Below, piece after piece: positions 17,501 to 25,028 of a DNA stretch of 64,000 bases; position 1 is the stretch's first letter; each line of letters starts with the position of its first letter. The notes under the pieces were generated by a model. It was not told the origin of the DNA, did not search any database, and saw nothing but the letters and a program-made list of their open reading frames with translations. The DNA comes from MFD04580-c1 sp963702995. GTDB taxonomy: Bacteria > Planctomycetota > Phycisphaerae > Tepidisphaerales > Tepidisphaeraceae. Location: contig OY969783.1 in assembly GCA_963702995.1 (NCBI GenBank), forward strand, positions 1,612,001 through 1,676,000, in the 5' to 3' direction. The position numbers were made by a program, and so were the translations under genes.

Positions 17501-18422
17501 CGCTGGGGTTGCAGGACGGCCGCCCGGGGTTCTCGGTCCGTGCCGACAAGGGTGATGTGGCGACCGCCGAAGCCGCCCGGCCGCTGGACGCGGGATGGCA
17601 TCATCTCGCCGGCGTTCTCACCGAGAACAAGCAGCTCCGCCTGTTCGTTGACGGGCAGCTTGCCGCCGATACCAAGGCGCCGGGCCTGATCGCCCGTAAG
17701 CCGAACCTGGGCCTCATGCTGGTGCGCCGCCAGGCTCGCTGGTCAGCGAGTTTGGCAGAGGCGCGCCCTATACGGGGCAGCTCGACATGTTCGTCGTCTT
17801 CCCCAAGGCCCTAAGCGGCGCCGAGATCAACGAGCACGCGACGCAGGCCAACGCCGTGGCGGCCGGCAACGGCGCGTTGATCGCCTGCTCCTTTGATAAG
17901 GGGGATGCCCGCGATGAATCGGGGCACAATATTGCCGGAGTGCTGTCCGGCGTCGAAGTCGGGAAAGGCAAGACGGGGCTGGCGCTCTGGTTTAAGAAGG
18001 CCGCCGACGCGCCGGCGACCACCCGGCCCGCGGGGCTCGCCCTGGCCCCGGCAAAGAACGACGGGAGCTTCGTGCAGGATCGCTGGACGCGCCATGTCCC
18101 GGTCGTGACGCGGGCGATGGCGATGGCCGGCCGCATGCTGTTCATCGCCGGCCCGCCGGACAACCTGGACGAGGAATATGCGTTTGAGCGCCTGGCGGCG
18201 AAGGACCCAACCATCAACGAGCAGCTCAACGAACAGGACGCATCGCTCGACGGCAAGCGCGGCGGGCGCCTCTCGGGGATCAATGCCGATACGGGCAATA
18301 CCGGGCAAGAGCTCGACATGGACAGCCCGCCGGTGTGGGACGGGATGGTCGCCGCGCAGGGCCGGTTGTTCGCCGCGCTCGTGAATGGGAAAGTCGTCTG
18401 TTTCGGGGTCCCCCAGCCATGA
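14507..18422 (+). CDS. Secreted giant: SAM-methyltransferase-like fold, PQQ beta-propeller, LamG domain (two frameshifts)
   Basis: About 1,305 residues when joined. A signal peptide (MRFPFLVAVLALAVQAAAQE) leads to a Rossmann-type segment VVVHLGCGDGKLTAAL with a following LDADVTEARRN and VDNMVNLLVAKDLG, which matches class I methyltransferase motifs. Then comes a long PQQ/BamB-like propeller (SLDPATGEPT, LIALNPATGQNLWSS, HALHLIDGTRLWQF, CLRAKDGALIWRF). A LamG/concanavalin-like domain follows (ITVEAWVHPEGPDG, DAGWHHLAGVLTENKQLRLF). One missing base near 16338 and another near 17722 break the frame; similarity continues across both. ATG 14507 has GAAGGAGG upstream. The stop overlaps the next start (ATGA). 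Substrate unknown; most likely an extracytoplasmic binding or scaffold protein. Confidence 0.8.
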
Positions 18423-19432
18423 GAATCGCGTCACTCGTCATCCTTAGCGTGCTGGTCGGCGGCGGCGCGAGGGCGTCGGCCTGCTCGGTGCCGGTATTCC
18501 GCTACGCGCTCAACTACTGGCCGGCCGACCCGTACGAGCTGCAATCGAACGGCGCGAAGCTGCCGGTTGACGCCACGATCAACCTTAATGTCAGAGAGGC
18601 CGAAGGCGACTCGAAGTTGCTGGTGGGCGACCGGCCCGTCTGGTCGGGTGTGATGACGCCGCAGGCGTTGGCGCGGCTCCTCGATTCGCCCGCCCGGCGC
18701 GAGATCGTCGCCCGGATGATCCGCGGGGATTCGGTCGTCTGGGTACTGGTGGAGTCGGGCGACGCCGCGAAAGACGCGGCCGCCTTAGACGTATTGACCA
18801 AGCGATTGAAGTACCTGGAGTCGATCGCGATCGTCCCCGAAATGCGGCCGGACGACCCCGCCAACCGGATCGGGCCGGGGCCGGCGCTGGCGATCCGGCA
18901 TTCCGTGCTTCGCGTGTCGCGTCACGATGAGCGCGAGGCGTTCACGCTGGCGATGCTGGAGAAGGACGCGCCGGCCTCCAACGAGCCGATCGTCTACCCG
19001 GTGTTCGGCCGCGGACGGGTGCTTATCGCGCTGCCGCCGGAGAAGCTGACGCAGGACAATATCGACGAGGTCGCACAGTTCCTGACGGCCGCCTGCTCCT
19101 GCGAGGTCAAGGACAAGCGCCAGGGGTGGGACCTGCTCATGCAGGTGGATTGGGACGAGGAACTGGCCAAGGCGGAGCAGCGGCGGCTGAATCCGGCGGA
19201 AGTGCCGACGGCCATTCCGAGCGAAGCGAAGCTGATGCCGGTAACGCCGACCCCAGCGCCGGCCGAGTTGAAGCCCCAAACCGTGTTGATTGAAGCCCGC
19301 GTTGCGGCCGCCCCTTCCGCTCCCGCCGCGCCGCTGCTTTCGGAGCGGTCGGGGACGCATCTTTTGATCGCGGCGACCATGGGGATCGTCCTCGTTGCCG
19401 TGGGCGGCCTTTGGCTGAGGAAACGGGCGTGA
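18419..19432 (+). CDS. Exported protein with C-terminal anchor, unknown
   Basis: A 337-residue protein with a signal peptide ending near RASACS, a conserved-looking CSVPVFRYALNYWPADPYEL block, and a C-terminal hydrophobic helix (LLIAATMGIVLVAVGGLWL) followed by RKRA. A Cys pair CSCEVKDK lies late in the soluble part. I do not recognise the family. Its start overlaps the stop of the PQQ gene by four bases, and its stop overlaps the GTG of the next gene, so translation of the whole run is coupled. It may be the membrane-anchored partner of the PQQ protein. Confidence 0.7.
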   Translation: MRIASLVILSVLVGGGARASACSVPVFRYALNYWPADPYELQSNGAKLPVDATINLNVREAEGDSKLLVGDRPVWSGVMTPQALARLLDSPARREIVARMIRGDSVVWVLVESGDAAKDAAALDVLTKRLKYLESIAIVPEMRPDDPANRIGPGPALAIRHSVLRVSRHDEREAFTLAMLEKDAPASNEPIVYPVFGRGRVLIALPPEKLTQDNIDEVAQFLTAACSCEVKDKRQGWDLLMQVDWDEELAKAEQRRLNPAEVPTAIPSEAKLMPVTPTPAPAELKPQTVLIEARVAAAPSAPAAPLLSERSGTHLLIAATMGIVLVAVGGLWLRKRA

Positions 19433-20985
19433 AGAAGTTTGTCGTCCTCGCCGCGATGGTTCTGGCGCTGCTCGCCGGCGGGTGGTTCCTCATGCATCGG
19501 CCGCCTGCGCCGGGGGCAGCCACCACGCCGCCGTCGGCCGCGAAGCCGCTCAAAGTCTATTGCGCCGCGGGCATCAAGAACCCCGCTGAAGCCGTCGCGG
19601 CCGCGTACCAGCAGGAGATGGGCGTCGCGACGGAACTCGAGTACGGCGGCACGGCCTCGCTGCTCACCTCGATCCGGCTTACAAAGGTCGGCGACCTGTT
19701 CATCGCCGCCGATAGCGCCGCGATCCAGGAAGCGCAGAAGCAGGGGCTGGTTCGCGAGGTGCTGCCCCTCGTCCGGCAGGTGCCGGTGATCGCGGTGGCC
19801 AAGGGGAACCCCAAGGGCATTACGGCGCTGGATGACCTGCTGAAGGATGGCGTGCGGTTCGCGATGGCGAACCCGGAGAGCGCCAGCATCGGCCGCGTGA
19901 CCCGGCGCGTGCTGGGCGATCGGTGGGCCACGTTCAACTCGAAGGTGACCGTGCTGAAGCCGACGGTGATGGATGTCGCCGGCGATGTGAAGCTTGGCAG
20001 CGTGGACGCGGCCATTGTCTGGGATTCGGCGGCCGCCCAGTTCCCAACGCTCGACGCGATCTCCGTCCCCGAGCTGGCGAACGCCTCCGAAGAAGCGAGC
20101 GTCGCCGTTCTGGTCAGCTCCGCGCAGCCGACCGAGGCGCTGCGTTTCGCCCGATACCTGACCGCGCCCGAGAAAGGCGGCCCGATCTTCTCCGCGAAGG
20201 GCTTTAAGCCCGTGCCGGGCGATCACTGGAGCGCCAAGCCCAAGTTTGTCCTCTACAGCGGCGGGGTGAATCGCCCGGCGATCCAGCAGACGCTCCAGGA
20301 GTTTGCCGATCGCGAGGGGGTTGACATGACGACGGTCTTCAACGGCTGCGGAATCCTGTGCGCGTCGATGAAGGCGATGGCGCAGTCCCCCGGCGCCCAA
20401 CTGCCCGACGTCTACTACGCGTGCGACGTCTGCTTCGTCCCCCCGGTCGCGGACCTTTACCCCGAGGCGGTCGTCCTGACCGAAGCCGACATCGTTCTCG
20501 CTGTGAAGAAGGGGAACCCGAAGACGATCAGGACGCTGGCCGACCTCGCCCAGCCGGGGTTGAAGGTCGGGGTCTGCAACGCCGAACAGGCCACCCTCGG
20601 TTTCATGACTAAGGCGATCCTGAAGCAGACCGGTTTGCTGCCGGCGGTGATGAAGAACGTCTGCTCGCAGGTCCCGACGGCGGATTTCCTGGTGAATCAG
20701 CTCCGCACCGGTTCGCTGGATGCGGCGATCGTCTACAACATCAATGCCCAGCCGGCGGCCGAGTTCATCGACACGATCCCGATCCCCAGCGCCGGCGCCA
20801 AGGCGGTGCAGCCGTTCGCCGTCGGCGCTCGCACGCCTTACCCCCAGGTGGCGCATCGCCTGCTGGATCACCTCAAGGCGAACCGCCAACGATTTGAGGA
20901 GGCGGGGTTCCGGTGGCGCAACGACCCCCCGATCAGCAGCAAGAGCATCGCCGTCCCCGATTTCATGAAGACCACCAGTGACTGA
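19429..20985 (+). CDS. Tandem (two-domain) ModA-like substrate-binding protein
   Basis: A 518-residue exported protein. The GTG start at 19429 overlaps the previous TGA (GTGA), followed by an anchor helix (FVVLAAMVLALLAGGWFLM). Two consecutive type-2 periplasmic-binding domains are visible. The first is about residues 45-275 (LKVYCAAGIKNPAEAVAAAY, EYGGTASLLTSIRL, DVKLGSVDAAIVW). The second is about 280-510 (FVLYSGGVNRPAIQQTLQEF, FNGCGILCASM, QLRTGSLDAAIVYNI). Both resemble molybdate/tungstate-binding proteins. Next come a permease, an ATPase and a MoeB-like E1, supporting oxyanion uptake for molybdenum cofactor. Two fused binding domains in one chain are unusual. Confidence 0.8.
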   Translation: MKKFVVLAAMVLALLAGGWFLMHRPPAPGAATTPPSAAKPLKVYCAAGIKNPAEAVAAAYQQEMGVATELEYGGTASLLTSIRLTKVGDLFIAADSAAIQEAQKQGLVREVLPLVRQVPVIAVAKGNPKGITALDDLLKDGVRFAMANPESASIGRVTRRVLGDRWATFNSKVTVLKPTVMDVAGDVKLGSVDAAIVWDSAAAQFPTLDAISVPELANASEEASVAVLVSSAQPTEALRFARYLTAPEKGGPIFSAKGFKPVPGDHWSAKPKFVLYSGGVNRPAIQQTLQEFADREGVDMTTVFNGCGILCASMKAMAQSPGAQLPDVYYACDVCFVPPVADLYPEAVVLTEADIVLAVKKGNPKTIRTLADLAQPGLKVGVCNAEQATLGFMTKAILKQTGLLPAVMKNVCSQVPTADFLVNQLRTGSLDAAIVYNINAQPAAEFIDTIPIPSAGAKAVQPFAVGARTPYPQVAHRLLDHLKANRQRFEEAGFRWRNDPPISSKSIAVPDFMKTTSD

Positions 20986-21768
20986 CAAACACCGGGCCGG
21001 GCCGACTGGCCGTTCTGGGCCGCCATCGCAGCCATCACCGCGGCCTATCTCGCCTTCCTGGTCGGCATGCTGCTGGCCACCGCCACGTATACGTCGCCGC
21101 ATCACCTGGCTCGGGCGCTGGGCTCGCGGGAGATCCAATACGCGACCGGCTTGAGCCTGATGACCTGCACGATCTCGGCCCTGCTCTCGCTGATATTGGC
21201 GGTGCCGGTCGGCTACCTGATGTCGCGAAGCCGGTTCCCGGGCAAGGGGCTTGTGGATGCGATGCTCGATGTGCCGATCGTCCTGCCGCCGATGGTGATC
21301 GGGCTTTGCCTGCTGATCCTCTTCCAGACGCGCCTCGGCCTGGCGGTGCAGCGGGTGGTCCCGTTCACGTATACCGTGAACGGCGTCCTGCTGGCGCAGC
21401 TCGTGGTTGGTGCGGCGTTCGCGGTGCGGCAGATGCGGACGACGTTCGATCATCTATCGAGCCGCCCCGAAGATGTCGCGATGACGCTCGGCTGCTCGCG
21501 CGGAAGGGCGATCTGGCTGGTGACTCTCCCGGCCGCCCGGCGGGGGATGTTCAGCGCCGCCAGTGTGGCCTGGGCCGGAGCCTGGGCGAGTTCGGCCCGA
21601 TCCTGGTCTTCGCCGGCGCGACGCGGATGAAGACCGAAGTGCTGCCGACGACCGTCTGGCTCGAATTGAGCGTCGGCAACCTCGAGGCCGCCATCGCCGT
21701 CAGCCTCATGATGGTGCTGCTGGCGGTCGCGGTGCTGATCGCAATGCGCGCCAGGGGGAGCGCCCATG
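20978..21768 (+). CDS. ModB-like ABC transporter permease (several indels)
   Basis: An inner-membrane permease of the molybdate/tungstate family read in three frames. The GTG at 20978 overlaps the previous stop and starts TDKHRAGP. After a missing base near 21003 the frame continues WPFWAAIAAITAAYLAF, then through LSLMTCTISALLSLILAVPV. The ABC-binding EAA-like loop reads DVAMTLGCSRGRAIWLVTLP. A missing C near 21572 is needed to reach SLGEFGPILVFAGATRMKTE, which continues to TTVWLELSVGNLEAA and a final helix. A third missing base in the G-run near 21755 would make it stop at the ATGA shared with the ATPase. Sequencing indels are likelier than decay because every segment is conserved. Confidence 0.75.
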
Positions 21769-22419
21769 ATCGCGCTCGATCGGGTCAACGTTCGAACCGG
21801 CGCGTTTTCTTTGGACGGCGTATCGTTTTTGATCCCGGCTGGCGCGTACGGCGTGCTGATGGGCCCGACGGGCTCGGGGAAGACGACGCTGGTCGAGATC
21901 ATCTGCGGCCTGCGCAAACCCTTTGGCGGCCGCGTCGTCATCGATGGCGTTGACGTCACCCGCGAGGCGCCCGGAAACCGGGGCATCGGCTACGTCCCCC
22001 AGGACGGTGCGCTCTTCCCCACGATGTCGATCCGGGAACAGCTTGGCTTCGCCCTGCGCGTCCGCCGCCGCCCGGCCAGGGAGATCGAGCGGCGCGTGAT
22101 CGAGCTGGCCGGCCATCTTGGGGTGGCCCACCTGCTGGAGCGCATGCCCGCGGGGCTCTCGGGGGGCGAGCGGCAGCGCGTGGCCTTGGGGCGCGCCCTG
22201 GCCGCCCGCCCGGCCGTCCTGCTGCTGGACGAGCCCCTGTCGGCGCTGGACGAATCGATGCGCGGGGACATGCGCGACCTGCTCCGGTCGATCCAGCGCG
22301 AAGAAGGGGTCTCCGTGCTTCACGTCACCCACGACCGCTCGGAGGCGGTGGCGCTGGCGGACGTGCTTCTGGTCATGAGGGACCGTCAAGTCCACGTCGC
22401 TGATCGGGCACAGCTATGA
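21766..22419 (+). CDS. ABC transporter ATP-binding protein, ModC-like
   Basis: A 217-residue nucleotide-binding subunit. Walker A GPTGSGKTT (residues about 28-36), Q-loop YVPQDGALFPTM, signature LSGGERQRVALGRAL, Walker B VLLLDEPLSALD and the switch HVTHD are all present. It powers the permease encoded upstream. It has no C-terminal TOBE/mop domain, so it is shorter than classical ModC. The start overlaps the permease end, and its stop overlaps the MoeB-like start (ATGA at 22416). Confidence 0.87.
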   Translation: MIALDRVNVRTGAFSLDGVSFLIPAGAYGVLMGPTGSGKTTLVEIICGLRKPFGGRVVIDGVDVTREAPGNRGIGYVPQDGALFPTMSIREQLGFALRVRRRPAREIERRVIELAGHLGVAHLLERMPAGLSGGERQRVALGRALAARPAVLLLDEPLSALDESMRGDMRDLLRSIQREEGVSVLHVTHDRSEAVALADVLLVMRDRQVHVADRAQL

Positions 22420-23201
22420 GCCAACCCACCAATATTCGCCGAGTCAACGATATGCCCGATCTCACCGAGGAGGAGCGTGAAACCTATAGCTGGCAGGCAC
22501 GGATCCCGGGCTTCGGGGAAGAGGGGCAGCTCAAGCTGAAAGGGGCGTCCGTCCTGATCTCGCGTTGTGGCGGGCTGGGAGGTGCGGCCGCCTACGAGCT
22601 GGCGGCCGCGGGGGTCGGACGGCTCGTGATCGCGCATGCCGGCAACGTGCGGCCGAGCGACCTGAACCGCCAGCTCCTGCAAACCCACGACCGGATCGGC
22701 CGGCCGCGGATCGAATCGATCACCCGGCGGCTGAAGGAGCTGAGCCCGCGGCTGGATATTGTCGGCTTCAACGAGAACGTGTCAGAGTCCAACGCCGATC
22801 GATTGGTGTCGCAGGCGGACGTCGTGGTCGATGCCGCGCCGCTTTTCGAGGAGCGCTTCGCGCTGAACCGGGCCGCGGTCCGTCAGCGCAAGCCGATGGT
22901 GGAGTGCGCCGTCTACTCGATGGACGTGCACGTCACGACGATCATCCCCGGCCGTACCCCCTGCTTGCAGTGCCTGGTCCCGGCTGTCCCGCCGGACTGG
23001 AAGCGACAGTTCCCGATCCTGGGCGCGGTCTCCGGCGTCGCCGGATGCCTGGGAGCGGTGGAAGTCGTCAAGCTCATCACGGGGGTTGGCAAACCTCTCG
23101 TCGGCGTACGACTGGTCATGAACCTCGACACGCTCTGCATCCGCCAGTTGAAGCTGCTCCGCGACCCCGCGTGCCCCGTCTGCGCGGGCGTCGAGGCCTG
23201 A
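22416..23201 (+). CDS. MoeB/ThiF/HesA-family E1-like adenylyltransferase
   Basis: A 261-residue enzyme that in this family adenylates the C-terminal glycine of a ubiquitin-like sulfur carrier (MoaD or ThiS). The nucleotide-binding loop is SRCGGLGGAAAYELAAAGVG, with Cys where most members have Gly-Ala. The catalytic Arg region RPSDLNRQLLQ and the two zinc pairs CLQC (around residue 187) and CPVC near the C-terminus are present. Coupling by ATGA overlap to the oxyanion ABC transporter points to molybdopterin synthesis rather than thiamine. No MoaD or MoaE gene is in the window. Confidence 0.85.
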   Translation: MSQPTNIRRVNDMPDLTEEERETYSWQARIPGFGEEGQLKLKGASVLISRCGGLGGAAAYELAAAGVGRLVIAHAGNVRPSDLNRQLLQTHDRIGRPRIESITRRLKELSPRLDIVGFNENVSESNADRLVSQADVVVDAAPLFEERFALNRAAVRQRKPMVECAVYSMDVHVTTIIPGRTPCLQCLVPAVPPDWKRQFPILGAVSGVAGCLGAVEVVKLITGVGKPLVGVRLVMNLDTLCIRQLKLLRDPACPVCAGVEA

Positions 23202-23227
23202 TCGCGCTTCGGGGGCGGCGCATAAGG

Positions 23228-23295
23228 CCCACCGTGAGGGGACCGGCGGCACGTCCGACGACATCGTGCGCAAACCCGACCTTGCCTGAACGATT
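23228..23295. repeat. Copy D (right half) of the palindromic interspersed repeat
   Basis: CCCACCGTGAGGGGACCGGC, continuing GGCACGTCCGACGACATCG and ending CCTTGCCTGAACG, matches the right half of copy C (27518-27580) including its terminal CTTGCCTG. The left arm is missing, so this is a truncated copy between the E1-like gene and the Uma2 gene. Confidence 0.65.
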
Positions 23296-23315
23296 TCCGC
23301 TCGATCTGGATGAGG

Positions 23316-24041
23316 CTAAGTCTGAAGCGCTGCCAGCTTTCGAACGAATTCGCCGTGTTCCGCCGATTCGAGGCCTTGCCGGGCGGACGCGAGCACTTCC
23401 GCGAAGCGACTGGCGATCAGCGCATCGGCGTTGAGCCAAAGGCCGGGAAAGACTTCGCTGCGATAGACCTGCTGGTCGTCCGGCAAGAGCCGCGCATAGG
23501 AGGCGTCGCGGAGGACGAACCAGTCCAGATCCTGGTCATAGGCGCGGAACACCACGTACTCGGCCACCCCATTGCGGCGATACGCGTTCAGCTTTGGCCC
23601 CAGGTCAATGCTCGCGCTGCTCGCGGCGACTTCGACGATCAGTTCAGGCGCGCCCTGAACGTACCCCTCGGGCGTCAGGGCAGTCCGGCCCCCGTGGGTG
23701 GGGAGGATGCGCAGGAAAGCGTCGGGTTGCGGGTCGTTGTCAATGTCGAGCAGGACCGAACCGTTGTCGGACAGCACGACTCCCGGCGTGGAGGCCGCGT
23801 AAGTGAAGAGCCAGCCAACCAGCGCCGCATGCGGCTGGCCATGAAACTGGGAAGAAAGCGCCGCCGCCGCCATATGAACCACCCCTTCGATCCGCTCCGC
23901 CTTCACCCGGGGCGGCATGGCGGCATAACGCCGCAGATATTCCGAGCGGCCCAGACGGTCGCCCGGTTCAAGGGGCGGCAGCGGCCGCTCGGCCGATTCG
24001 ACGCCTGCCCGTGCGATATTGCCAGAGGATAAGGTCGCCAT
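23316..24041 (-). CDS. Uma2-family (DUF820) putative endonuclease
   Basis: A 241-residue protein of the Uma2/DUF820 PD-(D/E)XK-like superfamily. Typical elements are the N-terminal YLRRYAAMPPRVKAERIEGV, the core segment QPDAFLRILPTHGG, and PELIVEVAASSASIDLGPKL, in which Asp, Glu and Lys could form the nuclease site, followed by YRRNGVAEYVVF. Members are abundant in planctomycetes and cyanobacteria and their function is unproven. It is a stand-alone gene flanked by repeat copy D. Confidence 0.85.
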   Translation of the reverse strand: MATLSSGNIARAGVESAERPLPPLEPGDRLGRSEYLRRYAAMPPRVKAERIEGVVHMAAAALSSQFHGQPHAALVGWLFTYAASTPGVVLSDNGSVLLDIDNDPQPDAFLRILPTHGGRTALTPEGYVQGAPELIVEVAASSASIDLGPKLNAYRRNGVAEYVVFRAYDQDLDWFVLRDASYARLLPDDQQVYRSEVFPGLWLNADALIASRFAEVLASARQGLESAEHGEFVRKLAALQT

Positions 24042-24157
24042 GCCCGCATATGTTACGTTTGCCCGCGAGGAGCCGACAAGCCGATTGCCGCCCGCCGACG
24101 CTCCGCCCGCCGACGCCCGGGGGCTCGGGGTAAAAAGTTGGGTATGATGCTTGATCG

Positions 24158-24385
24158 ATGGACGACGTCAGCGAACAGCTTGCGGCCCGCGACCGGATGC
24201 GGCGTCGCCGGACCGCGGAACTCACGCCGCCGCAGCGCCTTGAAAAGATGCGACAGCTTCAACAGGCGGCCTGGGAGATGCTTCGCCAGTCCCCCGACGG
24301 GTACGCCCACTTCCTTCGTCGCAACTTCAAGGCCCGGGCGATCGCCGCCCCACCGGAGAGCGCGCCCGATGCCCCCCGACCTTAA
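24158..24385 (+). CDS. Small helical protein preceding the nucleotidyltransferase
   Basis: A 75-residue basic, helical protein (LAARDRMRRRRTAELTPPQR, then LEKMRQLQQAAWEMLRQSPD) with an FLRRNFKARAI segment. It overlaps the start of the following nucleotidyltransferase by 17 bases, the arrangement of a small partner or antitoxin in a two-gene module. The family is not named with certainty. A short upstream TATGATGC may be a -10 region. Confidence 0.6.
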   Translation: MDDVSEQLAARDRMRRRRTAELTPPQRLEKMRQLQQAAWEMLRQSPDGYAHFLRRNFKARAIAAPPESAPDAPRP

Positions 24386-24839
24386 GGTGACCGACGCGCT
24401 TCGATCCCACGGCGTCCCGTTCGTCATTATCGGCGGGCATGCGGTGAACGTTCACGGCTACATTCGCCTGACCGAAGACACGGATGTCGTGTGGCTTCGG
24501 TCCCCCGAATCCGAGGTTGCGTTGCTCGCGGCGCTGACCAGCATGGACGCGAAGTACATCGGTCACGAGATCGACCCGCGAACGCGGCTGGAGACGGCCC
24601 ATTCGGTCACGCGGGCGTTCATTCGGGCATCGCGGCTCATGATGCTCGCGACGTCGCACGGCTTTCTCGACCTGTTCGATTACGTCCCGGGGATTGACGA
24701 CGCGTCCCCGGCCCAGGTGCTTGCCGAGAGCGTCGAGGTCGGCGGGTTGCGGTTCGCGTCGCTCGAGTGGCTTCGAAAGATGAAGCGGGCCTCGGGCAGG
24801 GCCAAGGACCTGCTCGATCTGGAGAACCTGCCGGAGTGA
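24369..24839 (+). CDS. Minimal nucleotidyltransferase (DUF6036/MNT-like)
   Basis: A 156-residue protein with a nucleotidyltransferase core: FVIIGGHAVNVHGYIRLTED (G22, G23) followed by TDVVW, giving Asp37 and Asp39 as likely metal ligands. The end SLEWLRKMKRASGRAKDLLD resembles the Lys-rich helix of AbiEii-like and DUF6036 proteins. ATG 24369 lies inside the preceding small gene. With that gene it looks like a toxin-antitoxin-like module, the second nucleotidyltransferase pair in the window after AbiE. The target is unknown. Confidence 0.75.
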   Translation: MPPDLKVTDALRSHGVPFVIIGGHAVNVHGYIRLTEDTDVVWLRSPESEVALLAALTSMDAKYIGHEIDPRTRLETAHSVTRAFIRASRLMMLATSHGFLDLFDYVPGIDDASPAQVLAESVEVGGLRFASLEWLRKMKRASGRAKDLLDLENLPE

Positions 24840-25028
24840 AGGGGACGTGGGGGTTCGGCTAATATTTTGTGGCGATTCCGCCAAGGCGTAGGGCGTGGTT
24901 CACCAAGCCACCTGTGGTGCGGCGTGGCAAACCACACCTTTCATTGCCACAAAAGATTGCCGCGCCCGGCCTGGGCCAATAACGCGCCCGCGCCCGGGCT
25001 TTGCGCGCCGAGCGCGTAGAATGGCCCC

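Noticed and set aside
18994..21453. An 819-codon minus-strand open frame
   Set aside because: It lies antisense to the binding protein and its upstream neighbour, is rich in His/Arg/Gln as shadow frames are, and has no recognisable domain.
20978..21768. Permease gene decay by natural pseudogenisation
   Set aside because: Every segment remains conserved, the operon around it is intact, and similar one-base indels hit an essential gene elsewhere in the window. Sequencing error is the simpler explanation.
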